Assembly (NCBI RefSeq): GCF_001440395.1
Contig: NZ_LLXZ01000022.1
Coordinates: 1-64,000, forward strand
Direction of reading: 5' to 3'
Source of the DNA: Bradyrhizobium jicamae
Lineage (GTDB): Bacteria > Pseudomonadota > Alphaproteobacteria > Rhizobiales > Xanthobacteraceae
DNA: 64,000 nt
This document shows positions 43,083 through 52,323 of the stretch, one piece after another. Every line of letters begins with the position of its first letter. Positions within the stretch are counted from its first letter, which is position 1. The notes beneath the pieces are model-generated. The model worked only from the letters and a program-made list of their open reading frames with translations. It had not been told where the DNA came from and did no database searches. A program made the translations under genes and the position numbers.

Positions 43083-45311
43083 ATGAAGCGACTACGGGCC
43101 TTACCGAGGTGGTTCAAGCGGCGCATCGGCTATGCGAGGCTGCTGTGCCTTGTGCTGCTGATCGGGTTCGCGGCGCTGCGCATCGCCGATCCGGCGCCGG
43201 TCGAGGAAATTCGCGTCAGGACCTTTGACGCTTTCCAGCGTATCGATCCCCGCAAGAAGACCGCAAGGCCGGTTACCATCGTCGATATCGACGACAAGAG
43301 CCTCGAGAAGCTCGGGCAGTGGCCATGGCCGCGGACGCGGATCGCAGCGCTCGTCAACGAGCTGACCGGGCTGGGCGCCGTAGTGATCGCCTTCGACGCG
43401 GTGTTTTCGGAGCCCGACCGGCTCAATCCCGCCGTCGCGGCCGATGCGATCCCGCAGCTCGACGAGGAAACACGCGCCAAGCTGCGTTCGTTGCCGAGCA
43501 ACGATCAGATCTTCGCCGATGCGATCCGGAAATCGCGCGTCGTGCTCGGCGAGTCCGGCCTGCCGGAGGAAATCACGGCCCTCGACAAGACGCTGCCGGT
43601 CACGGGCCTCGCGATGCTCGGCGAGGAGCCGCAGCGCTTCATGTTCGAATTTCCAGGCTTGTTGCGCAACGTGCCAGTGCTGGAGCATGCCGCCGCCGGG
43701 CGCGGCCTGTTTACCATCAAGCCCGAGCGCGACGGCATCGTGCGGCGGGTGCCGATGATCATGCAGGCGCAGGGCCAGACCATGCCCTCGCTGACCTTCG
43801 AGATGCTCCGCGTCGCCACCGGCTCCGGCACCATCCTGATCAAGGCCGAGAAGGCCGGCATCAAGAGCCTCGGCATCAAGGGCGTCCAGATTCCGACCGA
43901 CCACAACGGCCAGCTCTGGGTTCACTATGCCCGCAACGACGCCTCGATCTACGTTCCTGCCTTCAACGTGCTGGAGAAGAGCGTCGCGCCCGACATGATC
44001 GCCGGCAAGCTGGTTCTGATCGGCACGTCGGCGGTCGGCCTCAACGACATCAAGACCACGCCGGTGTCGCGCGCCATGCCCGGGGTCGAGATCCATGCCC
44101 AGGTGCTGGAGAGCGCGCTGACCGGCGAAGTAATCTCGCAGCCGATCTACGGTATCGTCCTCGAATTCACGGCAGCGATGTTGTTCGGGCTACTGGTGAT
44201 TGCGTTCGCGCCGCTGTTCGGGCCGGTCACGCTGGTCATCGTCGGCGGCGCGTTTGCAACCGTGCTGGTCGGAACTTCGGCGTATTTCTACGCGCAGCAC
44301 CGCTTGCTGATCGATTTCACCTATCCCCTGATGTCGACTACCGCGATCTATCTTACGCTGATCTTTTCCAGCTTCGTGCGCGAGCAGCAACAGCGTAAGC
44401 AGATCCGTGGCGCCTTCGCGCAATACATGTCGCCCGTGCTGGTCGAACAGCTCGCGCAGTCGCCGGAAAAGCTCGTGCTCGGCGGCGAGGAGCGTGAGTT
44501 GACCATCATGTTCTCCGACATGCGCGGCTTCACCTCGATCTCGGAGACCTACAAAAACGATCCGCAGGGCCTCACCGCGCTGATGAACCGTTTCCTGACG
44601 CCGCTGACCAACGCGATCCTCGCGCGCAAGGGCTACATCGACAAATATATGGGCGACGCCATCATGGCGTTCTGGAACGCGCCGCTTGACGACAAGAACC
44701 ATGAGCTCAATGCCTGCGAGGCGGCGGTCGACATGCTGGAGCGCGTCGATGAGCTCAACGAGGCGCGCGAGCAAGAGGCGAAGGAAGAGGGGCGTCCGTT
44801 CATTCCGCTCAATGCCGGCATCGGGCTCAATACCGGCATTTGCGTGGTCGGAAACATGGGCTCCGACCTCAAGTTCAATTATTCGGTGTTCGGCGACAGT
44901 GTCAATCTGGCCTCGCGCCTCGAAGGGCAATCCAAGGAATACGGCTTCCCGATCATCGTCGGCTCCAGGACCGCGCTGGCGGTCAAGGACAAGTTCGCCA
45001 TCCTCGAGCTCGACTTCATCATGGTGAAGGGCAAGAAGGAGCCGGAGGTGATCTACGCCATCGCCGGCCGCGCGGACACCGCGCAGTCCGGCCGCTTCCA
45101 GCGCCTGCGCAACCTGACCATCGAGATGCTCTCCTGCTATCGCAACCGCGACTGGAACGGCACGCTGGCCGCGATCGAACGCGGCCGCAAGACCGACGAG
45201 GCGCGTTCTCTGGAGCTGCTCTACAATTTGTACGAAGCCCGGATTCGCAACTATCTCGAAAACCCGCCGCCGGAAGACTGGAACGGCGCCTTCGCGCTGC
45301 TGACGAAGTGA
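43083..45311 (+). CDS. CHASE2-domain adenylate/guanylate cyclase
   Basis: The 742-residue protein has an N-terminal membrane segment (about 18-35), an extracytoplasmic CHASE2 sensor (about 40-345; PVTIVDIDDKSLEKLGQWPW), then membrane segments to about residue 430. A class III cyclase domain follows, with metal-binding Asp in FSDMRGFTSI (near 475) and YMGDAIMAFW (near 524), and FGDSVNLASRLE. The C-terminal 80 residues are helical. It would convert an external signal to cAMP or cGMP. It lies 87 bases after the adhesin gene and may share its transcription. Confidence 0.92.
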   Translation: MKRLRALPRWFKRRIGYARLLCLVLLIGFAALRIADPAPVEEIRVRTFDAFQRIDPRKKTARPVTIVDIDDKSLEKLGQWPWPRTRIAALVNELTGLGAVVIAFDAVFSEPDRLNPAVAADAIPQLDEETRAKLRSLPSNDQIFADAIRKSRVVLGESGLPEEITALDKTLPVTGLAMLGEEPQRFMFEFPGLLRNVPVLEHAAAGRGLFTIKPERDGIVRRVPMIMQAQGQTMPSLTFEMLRVATGSGTILIKAEKAGIKSLGIKGVQIPTDHNGQLWVHYARNDASIYVPAFNVLEKSVAPDMIAGKLVLIGTSAVGLNDIKTTPVSRAMPGVEIHAQVLESALTGEVISQPIYGIVLEFTAAMLFGLLVIAFAPLFGPVTLVIVGGAFATVLVGTSAYFYAQHRLLIDFTYPLMSTTAIYLTLIFSSFVREQQQRKQIRGAFAQYMSPVLVEQLAQSPEKLVLGGEERELTIMFSDMRGFTSISETYKNDPQGLTALMNRFLTPLTNAILARKGYIDKYMGDAIMAFWNAPLDDKNHELNACEAAVDMLERVDELNEAREQEAKEEGRPFIPLNAGIGLNTGICVVGNMGSDLKFNYSVFGDSVNLASRLEGQSKEYGFPIIVGSRTALAVKDKFAILELDFIMVKGKKEPEVIYAIAGRADTAQSGRFQRLRNLTIEMLSCYRNRDWNGTLAAIERGRKTDEARSLELLYNLYEARIRNYLENPPPEDWNGAFALLTK

Positions 45312-45314
45312 GGG

Positions 45315-45400
45315 CCGTAGGATGGGTGGAGCGAAGCGATACCCATCAAATCCTTGCGCGGAAGCATGATGGGTTTCGCTGCGCTCTACCCATCCTACGG
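45315..45400. repeat. Palindromic repeat (CCGTAGGATGGGTGGAGCG family)
   Basis: CCGTAGGATGGGT and ACCCATCCTACGG are perfect outer arms around the inner pair GCGATACCCATCA / TGATGGGTTTCGC. It lies directly after the cyclase stop. A half copy is at 13793-13823. Confidence 0.85.
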
Positions 45401-45421
45401 GAGTCGCAAATCGCAGAATCA

Positions 45422-45507
45422 TAGGGTAGGCAAAGCGAAGCGTGCCCACATCACGAGCGCGGTATGGAATGGTGGGCACGGCGCTATGCGCCTTTGCCCA
45501 CCCTACG
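45422..45507. repeat. Palindromic repeat (TAGGGTGGGCAAAGCG family), copy 1
   Basis: TAGGGTAGGCAAAG / CTTTGCCCACCCTA arms enclose CGTGCCCAC / GTGGGCACG. It follows the previous repeat and lies before the stop of the convergent binding-protein gene. Copy 2 is at 63191-63274. Confidence 0.85.
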
Positions 45508-45511
45508 ATTC

Positions 45512-47125
45512 CTACTCCAGCCCAATCTGCGTCAGATCCTGAAACCAGTGCTGGGCCTGCACGAACTTCTTCACCTTTGGCGACAGCGCGTGCGGGTTGG
45601 TGTCGTGCACCACCCATACGAGCGTGGCGTCATCGACGATCAGCGCATGCGCTTGTGCCAGGAGTTCGTCCTGCTTGGCGACATCGAAGGTCTGCTTCGC
45701 CTCATCGATCAGCGCATCGACCTTCGGGTTCTTGTAGCCGCCCCAGTTGACGCCGACAGGCGCGATCTGGCCGGAGTGGAAGAAACGCACGATGGCGTAG
45801 AGCGGGTCTGACGTCACATAAGCGATGTTGTTGGAGGTGATGCCTGCGTTCATCTCGTCAGCCGCGCCCTTGCGCCACGCCGTATATAACGTCTCGAGTT
45901 CCACCACCTTGAAGTCGATGTCGATGCCGATTTCCTTGAAACTCTGTTGCAGGAATTCGTTCATCGGCAGCGACAGCATCTGCCCGGTGCCGCCCTGCGC
46001 GATGACGAAGGTCGTCTTCAGCGGCTTTTCCTTCGAATAGCCTGCCTCCTGCACCAGCTTCTTCGCCGCCGCGACATCGTATTTGAGCTCGAACGACGGC
46101 TTGCCAAACCACGGGCTCGACGGGTCGACCTGGCCCTTGGCGGGCTTTGCCAATCCGTTCATCAGGCCGACCACCGCATCGCGGTCGATCGCGAGATTGA
46201 GCGCCTTGCGCAGGCGAATGTCGGTCCAGGGTGATCCCGGCAGCACGCTCAAATGATAATTCCAGACATGCGGGGTGACGTTGTCGACGATCTTCATGCC
46301 GGCGGATTTGAGCTGCGGCACCGCATCCGGCGCCGGCGTTTCGATCAGGTCGACCTGGCCGGCCAACAACGCATTGGTGCGCGTCAGAGCTTCCGGCATC
46401 GGGATCAGCACGATCTTGTCGGCCTTCGGAAGCCGCTTCTTGTCCCAATAGTCGGCATTCTTCGTCAGCTCCGCGAGTTCGCGCGGGACGAGCTTTGTCA
46501 GCTTGAACGGCCCGGTGCCGGAGGGCTGGCTGGCGAACTTGTCCCAGTCCTTGCCGAGCTTTTCATATTGCGCGGGGCTGGAGACCAGAAACCAGAGCAT
46601 CTGATACGGGAAGAACGAATCCACCGTCTTGGTCGTGATCTCGATCGTGCCGTCGTCGACCTTGGCATAGCTGGCGACCGAGGGCAGGCGGGTCCTTACC
46701 TGTGCGCTCTGCCGCTTGTCGAACTGCGGTGCCTTGTCGTTGAGCACCTTGTCCAGATTCCAGATCACTGCATCGGCATTGAATTCGCTGCCGTCATGAA
46801 ATTTGACGCCCTTGCGCAAGGTGAAGCGCCACTTCTTCTTGTCCGCCTCGTCGACCTTCCATTCGGTCGCCAGCCCCGGCACCAGCTTGCCCGGCCGGTC
46901 GGATACGTCCATCTCCCAGGCCACCAGCGGGTCATAGATCGTATAGGCCGAAAACTGGTAGGCGCCGGCGCCGCGGTCGGGCTGGCCGGTGGTCAGCGGA
47001 ATGTCCGCCATCGATATGCCGTAGCGCACAACGGTTTCCGCCTGCGCCGAAATCGTGGGCAAGCCAAGAGGGAATCCGAGGGCTATTGCCGCGGCAGCAA
47101 GAAGCATCGAATATCGGGTGCGCAT
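45512..47125 (-). CDS. Peptide-type ABC transporter substrate-binding protein (family 5), paralog A
   Basis: The 537-residue protein has a signal peptide (about 1-29, ending AQA-ET) and the SBP_bac_5 pattern: LVPGLATEWKVDEADKKKW, LRKGVKFHDGSEFNADAV and LRKALNLAIDRDAV. It is clearly a paralog of the protein at 47325-48983; identical blocks such as GLATEWKVDEADKKKW occur at equal positions. It is transcribed away from that operon, and a sigma-54 element lies upstream at 47164-47179. It probably supplies a second ligand range to the same transporter. Confidence 0.93.
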   Translation of the reverse strand: MRTRYSMLLAAAAIALGFPLGLPTISAQAETVVRYGISMADIPLTTGQPDRGAGAYQFSAYTIYDPLVAWEMDVSDRPGKLVPGLATEWKVDEADKKKWRFTLRKGVKFHDGSEFNADAVIWNLDKVLNDKAPQFDKRQSAQVRTRLPSVASYAKVDDGTIEITTKTVDSFFPYQMLWFLVSSPAQYEKLGKDWDKFASQPSGTGPFKLTKLVPRELAELTKNADYWDKKRLPKADKIVLIPMPEALTRTNALLAGQVDLIETPAPDAVPQLKSAGMKIVDNVTPHVWNYHLSVLPGSPWTDIRLRKALNLAIDRDAVVGLMNGLAKPAKGQVDPSSPWFGKPSFELKYDVAAAKKLVQEAGYSKEKPLKTTFVIAQGGTGQMLSLPMNEFLQQSFKEIGIDIDFKVVELETLYTAWRKGAADEMNAGITSNNIAYVTSDPLYAIVRFFHSGQIAPVGVNWGGYKNPKVDALIDEAKQTFDVAKQDELLAQAHALIVDDATLVWVVHDTNPHALSPKVKKFVQAQHWFQDLTQIGLE

Positions 47126-47163
47126 GATTTAAGCTCCATCGGGCAGGGGTTGGAGCTAAAAAA

Positions 47164-47179
47164 TGCAAACTTGGTGCCA
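47164..47179 (-). promoter_or_regulatory. Sigma-54 (RpoN) promoter for paralog A
   Basis: On the minus strand the sequence is TGGCACCAAGTTTGCA: TGGCAC, 5 bases, TTGCA, with exactly 10 bases between the GG and GC pairs. Transcription would start near 47152, about 27 bases before the ATG. It matches the RpoN consensus. Confidence 0.8.
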
Positions 47180-47209
47180 AATGGAGCATGGAAGGCGCAC
47201 TTGCATGCG

Positions 47210-47230
47210 CGCACTCACGGGAGTTGTGCG
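47210..47230. promoter_or_regulatory. Inverted repeat between the divergent sigma-54 promoters
   Basis: CGCAC-N11-GTGCG lies between the two -24/-12 elements, where an enhancer-binding protein is needed. It shares GCAC/GTGC half-sites with NtrC sites, but the spacing is longer than usual, so the activator is not identified. Confidence 0.3.
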
Positions 47231-47259
47231 GCTAATGGCCTCCCGCAAGGCGCCGTCTT

Positions 47260-47275
47260 TGGCACAGGCGTTGCA
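47260..47275 (+). promoter_or_regulatory. Sigma-54 (RpoN) promoter for the transporter-amidase operon
   Basis: TGGCACAGGCGTTGCA matches the RpoN consensus with the correct 10 bases between GG and GC. Transcription would start near 47286, about 39 bases before the ATG at 47325. Confidence 0.82.
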
Positions 47276-47324
47276 TACCTTTGCATAAGAATTAGTCACC
47301 CAAGTCGAGAAGGAATTGCTGCAT

Positions 47325-48983
47325 ATGCGTAACGAGACATCAAAGAAGACGGCCACCGCGTGGCTGCTGGCGACCGCCCTGGTGGTGGGTCTGCCGCAGC
47401 TCGCAAGCGCCGAGACCGTGCTGCGGATCGGCATGACGGCGGCCGATATTCCGCGCACGCTCGGCCAGCCCGATCAGGGGTTCGAGGGCAACCGCTTCAC
47501 CGGCCTGACCATGTATGACGGTCTGACGATGTGGGACCTCTCCTCGGCGGACAAGGCGAGCGTGATGATTCCCGGGCTCGCGACCGAGTGGAAGGTCGAT
47601 GAGGCCGACAAGAAGAAATGGACCTTCAAGCTTCGTCCCGGCGTCAAATTCCACGATGGCAGCGACTTCAATGCCGATGCCGTGGTCTGGAACGTCGAGA
47701 AGGTGCTGAAGCAGGATGCGCCGCATTTCGACGCGAGCCAGGTCGGCGTCACCGCCTCGCGCATGCCGACGCTCGCTTCCGCGCGCAAGATCGACGACCT
47801 GACGGTGGAATTGACCACCAAGGAGCCGGACAGTTTCCTGCCCATCAACCTGACCAACCTGTTCATGGCGAGCCCCGCCAAGTGGCAGGCGTTCTATGAC
47901 AAGGCTGAGGGCGCCGACGCCAAGGCCAAGTCGCAGGCCGCGTGGGCGGCCTTCGCCAGGGACGCGTCGGGCACCGGCCCATGGAAGATGTCGAAGTTCA
48001 CGCCGCGCGAACGGCTCGAACTCGTCAAGAACGACGGCTATTGGGACAAGGCGCGCGTGCCCAAGGTCGACAAGATGGTGCTGCTGCCGATGCCGGAGGC
48101 CAATGCCCGCACCGCGGCGCTGCTGTCCGGCCAGGTCGACTGGGTCGAGGCGCCGGCGCCGGATGCCGTCAAGGAAATCAAGCAGCGCGGCTTCCAGCTC
48201 AAGGCCAATGAATCGCCGCACGTCTGGCCCTGGCAGTTCTCGCGCATCGAAGGTTCGCCCTGGAACGACATCCGCGTCCGCAAGGCCGCCAATCTCTGCA
48301 TCGACCGCGAAGGTCTCAAGGAGGGCCTGCTTGCCGGCCTGATGGTGCCGGCCACCGGCACCTTCGAGGCCGGCCATCCCTGGCGCGGCAAGCCGACCTT
48401 CGAGATCAAGTATGATCTGAAGGCCGCCCAGAAGCTGATGCAGGAAGCCGGCTACGGCCCGAGCAAGAAGCTGACGGTGAAGACGCAGACCTCGGCGTCG
48501 GGATCGGGCCAGATGCAGCCCTTGCCGATGAACGAATATCTGCAGCAGGCGCTGGCCGAGTGCTACTTCGACGTCCAGCTCGACGTCATCGAGTGGAACA
48601 CGCTGTTCACCAACTGGCGCCGTGGCGCCAAGGATCCGACCGCCAACGGCGCCAACGCCACCAACGTCACCTATGCGGCGATGGACCCGTTCTTCGCGCT
48701 GGTGCGCTTCCTGCAGTCGTCGATGGCGCCACCGGTGTCGAACAATTGGGGTTTCATCAACAACCCCAAGTTCGACGAGCTGGTGACCAAGGCCCGCCAG
48801 ACCTTCGATCCCGCGGCGCGTGACGCGGCGCTGGCCGAACTGCATGCGGCATCGGTCGATGATGCGGCGTTCCTCTATGTCGCCCACGACGTCTCGCCGC
48901 GCGCGATGAGCCAGAAGGTCAAGGGCTTCGTGCAGCCGAAGAGCTGGTTCGTCGACTTCTCGCCGGTAACGATGGCGCCGTAA
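47325..48983 (+). CDS. Peptide-type ABC transporter substrate-binding protein (family 5), paralog B
   Basis: The start is the ATG at 47325 with GAGAAGGA upstream; an in-frame TTG is at 47316. The 552-residue protein has a signal peptide (about 1-29, ending ASA-ET) and the SBP_bac_5 pattern (GLATEWKVDEADKKKW, LRPGVKFHDGSDFNADAV, RKAANLCIDREGL). It is the first gene of a rightward operon: two permeases, an ATPase, an AtzG/AtzE-like pair and a second ATPase. A sigma-54 element lies at 47260-47275. Ligands are probably peptides or amide-bearing nitrogen compounds. Confidence 0.94.
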   Translation: MRNETSKKTATAWLLATALVVGLPQLASAETVLRIGMTAADIPRTLGQPDQGFEGNRFTGLTMYDGLTMWDLSSADKASVMIPGLATEWKVDEADKKKWTFKLRPGVKFHDGSDFNADAVVWNVEKVLKQDAPHFDASQVGVTASRMPTLASARKIDDLTVELTTKEPDSFLPINLTNLFMASPAKWQAFYDKAEGADAKAKSQAAWAAFARDASGTGPWKMSKFTPRERLELVKNDGYWDKARVPKVDKMVLLPMPEANARTAALLSGQVDWVEAPAPDAVKEIKQRGFQLKANESPHVWPWQFSRIEGSPWNDIRVRKAANLCIDREGLKEGLLAGLMVPATGTFEAGHPWRGKPTFEIKYDLKAAQKLMQEAGYGPSKKLTVKTQTSASGSGQMQPLPMNEYLQQALAECYFDVQLDVIEWNTLFTNWRRGAKDPTANGANATNVTYAAMDPFFALVRFLQSSMAPPVSNNWGFINNPKFDELVTKARQTFDPAARDAALAELHAASVDDAAFLYVAHDVSPRAMSQKVKGFVQPKSWFVDFSPVTMAP

Positions 48984-49010
48984 GGAAGGGACGCTTCCGC
49001 TCGCTCGTTT

Positions 49011-49184
49011 CCCCTCTCCCCTTGTGGGAGAGGGTGGATCGAATGAGCGAAGCTCATTCAAGACGGGTGAGGGGTTCTCTCCGCGGACATCCCTCTCTCG
49101 TCTGCAATGTCTGCATCCGCGGATAGAACCCCTCATCCGGCGCGGACGTTGTCCGCGCCACCTTCTCCCACAAGGGGAGAAGGG
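49011..49184. repeat. Long palindromic repeat (CCCCTCTCCCCTTGTGGGAG family)
   Basis: CCTCTCCCCTTGTGGGAGAGGGTGG at the left pairs with CCACCTTCTCCCACAAGGGGAGAAGG at the right, about 120 bases apart, with further pairing (GGGTGAGGGGTTCTC / GAACCCCTCATCC) inside. It separates the binding-protein gene from the permease genes and may reduce downstream expression relative to the binding protein. Confidence 0.85.
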
Positions 49185-49201
49185 AAGATAAAGAGTCGCT
49201 C

Positions 49202-50155
49202 GTGTTTGCTTATATCGCCCGACGTATCGTCTACGTCATCCCGATCGTGCTCAGCGTCGCGCTGGTGTGTTTTCTGCTCGTGCATATCACGCCCGGCGAT
49301 CCGCTGGTGGCGGTGCTGCCGGCGGATGCGTCGCAGGAACTCGCCGCACAGATGCGCACCGCGTACGGCTTCGACCGGCCACTGCCGGTGCAGTTCGGGC
49401 TGTGGATCTGGCGCGCGCTCCACGGCGATCTCGGCGCCTCGATCGCCACCGGCCGCCCGGTGCTGTCGGAAGTGTTGCGCGCTGTCGGCAACACCGTGAC
49501 GCTTGCGATTGCCGCGGCGCTGATCGGCTTCACGCTCGGGCTGTTGTTCGGCCTGATCGCCGGCTATTTCCGCGACACCTGGGTCGACAAGGTCGCGACC
49601 TCCGTCGCCATCGCCGGCGTGTCGGTGCCGCATTACTGGCTCGGCATGGTGATGGTCATCATCTTCTCGGTGCAGCTCAACTGGCTCCCCGCGGTCGGCG
49701 CCGGTCCCGGCGGCTCCGGTTCGTGGGGCTGGGATTGGGAGCACATGAAATATCTGATCCTGCCGGCGATCACGACCTCGGTCATCCCGATGGGTATCGT
49801 CACCCGCACGGTGCGCGCGCTCACCGGCGACATCCTCTCGCAGGATTTCGTCGAGGCATTGCGCGCCAAAGGCCTGCGCGAATGGGATGTGTTCAAGCAC
49901 GTCATCAAAAACGCCGCGCCGACTGCGCTGGCGGTGATGGGCCTGCAGCTCGGCTACATGCTCGGCGGCTCGATCCTGATCGAGACCGTGTTCTCCTGGC
50001 CTGGTTCGGGCCTGCTGCTCAATTCGGCGATCTTCCAGCGCGATCTGCCGCTGTTGCAGGGCACCATCCTGGTGCTGGCGCTGTTCTTCGTCACCCTCAA
50101 TCTCCTGGTCGATATCGCGCAGGCCGCGATCGATCCGCGCATCAAGCGGGGCTGA
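49202..50155 (+). CDS. Peptide-type ABC permease (DppB-like)
   Basis: The 317-residue membrane protein starts at GTG. It has the DppB/OppB pattern: MFAYIARRIVYVIPIVLSVA, HITPGDPLVAVLP, GLWIWRALHGDLGAS and, near the C-terminus, the EAA loop around VEALRAKGLREWDVFKHVIKN. About six membrane segments are expected. It lies 218 bases after the binding-protein gene, across a palindromic repeat, and 2 bases before the DppC-like gene. Confidence 0.93.
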   Translation: MFAYIARRIVYVIPIVLSVALVCFLLVHITPGDPLVAVLPADASQELAAQMRTAYGFDRPLPVQFGLWIWRALHGDLGASIATGRPVLSEVLRAVGNTVTLAIAAALIGFTLGLLFGLIAGYFRDTWVDKVATSVAIAGVSVPHYWLGMVMVIIFSVQLNWLPAVGAGPGGSGSWGWDWEHMKYLILPAITTSVIPMGIVTRTVRALTGDILSQDFVEALRAKGLREWDVFKHVIKNAAPTALAVMGLQLGYMLGGSILIETVFSWPGSGLLLNSAIFQRDLPLLQGTILVLALFFVTLNLLVDIAQAAIDPRIKRG

Positions 50156-50157
50156 TC

Positions 50158-51045
50158 ATGAGCGTGATGTCGGATACCGCACTACAGGCCGCACCCATCA
50201 CCAAGGCGCGCGGCTATTGGGCGACCGTCGGCCGCCGTATCGTGCGCGACAAGGTCAGCATGGTCTGCGCATTTGTGCTGGTGCTGATCTTTGCTTCTGC
50301 GCTGCTGGCGCCATGGCTCGGTCTCGCCGATCCCTACCAGGGCTCGATGATCCGAAGGCTTCGCCACATCGGCACGCCGAACTATCCGCTCGGCACCGAC
50401 GAGCTCGGCCGCGACATGCTGGCCCGGCTGATTTACGGCGGGCGGCTGTCGCTGATCATCGGCATTCTTCCGGTGATCTTCGCCTTCGTGATCGGCACCT
50501 CGCTCGGCCTTGTCGCCGGCTATGTCGGCGGCCGGCTCAACACCGCGATCATGCGCACGATCGACGTGTTCTACGCCTTCCCCTCGGTGCTGCTGGCAAT
50601 CGCGATCTCGGGCGCGCTCGGCGCGGGCATCGTCAACTCGATCGTGTCGCTGACCATCGTGTTCGTGCCGCAGATCACCCGCGTCGCCGAAAGCGTCACC
50701 ACCGGCGTGCGCAACATGGATTTCGTCGAGGCCGCACGTGCCTCCGGTGCCGGTCCCTTCACGATCATGCGCGTGCACATGCTCGGCAACGTTCTGGGGC
50801 CGATCTTCGTCTACGCGACGGGATTGATCTCGGTGTCGATGATCCTCGCCGCCGGCCTCTCGTTCCTCGGCCTCGGCACCAAGCCGCCGGAGCCGGAATG
50901 GGGTCTCATGCTCAACACGCTGCGCACGGCGATCTATGTCAACCCATGGGTGGCGGCGCTGCCGGGCGTGATGATCTTTGCGGTGTCGATCTGTTTCAAT
51001 CTGCTCAGCGACGGCATGCGCAGCGCCATGGATATCAGGAACTGA
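50158..51045 (+). CDS. Peptide-type ABC permease (DppC-like)
   Basis: The 295-residue protein starts at the ATG 2 bases after DppB-like. It has the DppC pattern: PNYPLGTDELGRDMLARLIYGG, the EAA loop near VEAARASGAGPFTIMRVHML and GLSFLGLGTKPPEPEWG. A long frame from 49267 is a shadow of the preceding gene. With the DppB-like protein it forms the membrane channel of the importer. Confidence 0.93.
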   Translation: MSVMSDTALQAAPITKARGYWATVGRRIVRDKVSMVCAFVLVLIFASALLAPWLGLADPYQGSMIRRLRHIGTPNYPLGTDELGRDMLARLIYGGRLSLIIGILPVIFAFVIGTSLGLVAGYVGGRLNTAIMRTIDVFYAFPSVLLAIAISGALGAGIVNSIVSLTIVFVPQITRVAESVTTGVRNMDFVEAARASGAGPFTIMRVHMLGNVLGPIFVYATGLISVSMILAAGLSFLGLGTKPPEPEWGLMLNTLRTAIYVNPWVAALPGVMIFAVSICFNLLSDGMRSAMDIRN

Positions 51046-51049
51046 CGTG

Positions 51050-52129
51050 ATGAGTGAGACGTATCAGTCAGTCGATCATCTGGAGCAGGTCGAGGACGTC
51101 GGCGGCGCGGCGCAGCCGCTGCTGCAGGTCATGGGCCTCACCAAGCATTTCCCGGTGCGGGGCGACCTGTTCAGCCCGCGCAAGACCGTGCGCGCGGTCG
51201 ATAATGTCTCGTTCTCGATCGCCAAGGGCGAGACCGTGGGCATCGTCGGCGAGTCCGGCTGCGGCAAGTCGACCACCGCGCGGCTTCTGATGCACCTGAT
51301 GAAACACGACGCCGGCGACATCGTCTATGACGGCATGAAAGTCGGCCGCGAGCTTTCCCTGCGCGAACTGCGCCGCGGCATGCAGATGGTGTTTCAGGAC
51401 AGCTACGCCTCGCTGAATCCGCGCCTCACCATCGAGGAATCGATCGCGTTCGGCCCAAAGGTGCACGGCATGGCCGATGCCGCCGCGCGCACGCTGGCGC
51501 GCGAACTGCTCGGCAAGGTGGGCCTGCGGCCGGAAACTTTCGCCAACCGCTACCCGCACGAGATTTCCGGCGGCCAGCGCCAGCGCGTCAACATCGCGCG
51601 TGCGCTGGCGCTGTCGCCGCGGCTGGTGATCCTGGATGAAGCGGTCTCGGCGCTGGACAAATCGGTCGAGGCGCAGGTGCTCAATCTGCTTGCCGATCTC
51701 AAGCGCGAATTCGGCCTGACCTATCTGTTCATCAGCCACGATCTCAACGTCGTGCGCTACATCTCGGACCGCGTGCTCGTGATGTATCTCGGCGAGGTGG
51801 TCGAACTCGGCCCGGTCGACAAGGTCTGGGACGCGCCGGCGCATCCCTATACGCGGGCGCTGCTCGCCGCCATGCCGTCGTCCGACCCTGACAATCGCAC
51901 CAAGACGCCGCCGATTTCAGGCGATCCGCCCAACCCGATCGACCCGCCATCCGGCTGCCGGTTTCACACCCGCTGTCCGTTTGCGGAGCCGCTCTGCGCA
52001 AATGCGACACCAGACCTCAGCGATGTCGATACAATGGGCCATCAGGCGGCGTGCTACATGGCCATCCCGGGCTCCGGGCACAGCCGCGCATCGGCCAACA
52101 AGAACAACATGGGAGCAAGCGCCGCATGA
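51050..52129 (+). CDS. Peptide-type ABC ATPase (DppF-like)
   Basis: The 359-residue ATPase starts at ATG 51050, 4 bases after the permease stop. Walker A is GESGCGKST, the signature [17 protein letters not shown], Walker [13 protein letters not shown], then [11 protein letters not shown]. The C-terminal oligopeptide-type domain includes [14 protein letters not shown], a Cys-rich motif that in related ATPases can bind an Fe-S cluster. Its stop overlaps the AtzG-like gene by 4 bases. Confidence 0.93.
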   Translation: MSETYQSVDHLEQVEDVGGAAQPLLQVMGLTKHFPVRGDLFSPRKTVRAVDNVSFSIAKGETVGIVGESGCGKSTTARLLMHLMKHDAGDIVYDGMKVGRELSLRELRRGMQMVFQDSYASLNPRLTIEESIAFGPKVHGMADAAARTLARELLGKVGLRPETFANRYPHEISGGQRQRVNIARALALSPRLVILDEAVSALDKSVEAQVLNLLADLKREFGLTYLFISHDLNVVRYISDRVLVMYLGEVVELGPVDKVWDAPAHPYTRALLAAMPSSDPDNRTKTPPISGDPPNPIDPPSGCRFHTRCPFAEPLCANATPDLSDVDTMGHQAACYMAIPGSGHSRASANKNNMGASAA

Positions 52130-52323
52130 CAAGACCCGATCCCAAACAGGTCAAGGTAATGACTGAAATCGCCGGCGTGCCGCAGGATGCGGAAGTAGCC
52201 GCCCGCATCGCCAATTCCATCGGCCCGGCTTTTGACGGCTTTGCGCCGGTCGCCGGCACGCTGCCGATGGATCTCGAGCCCGCAAGCTTCCTGCTGGTGC
52301 AGAATGCGAAGGTGTCGACATGA
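52126..52323 (+). CDS. AtzG-like small subunit (DUF4089 type) of the amidase
   Basis: The 65-residue protein overlaps the ATPase stop and the amidase start by 4 bases each (ATGA). It resembles AtzG/DUF4089, the GatC-like small subunit of the AtzE biuret-pathway amidase: a short helical N-terminus (DAEVAARIANSIGPAFDGFA) and a C-terminal LEPASFLLVQN. In AtzEG the small subunit stabilises the enzyme. Tight coupling to the amidase supports an obligate complex. The similarity is short but the context is strong. Confidence 0.75.
   Translation: MTRPDPKQVKVMTEIAGVPQDAEVAARIANSIGPAFDGFAPVAGTLPMDLEPASFLLVQNAKVST

Noticed and set aside
45315..45507. Possible CRISPR-like array
   Set aside because: Two different single palindromes lie in tandem; there are no regularly spaced direct repeats or cas genes.
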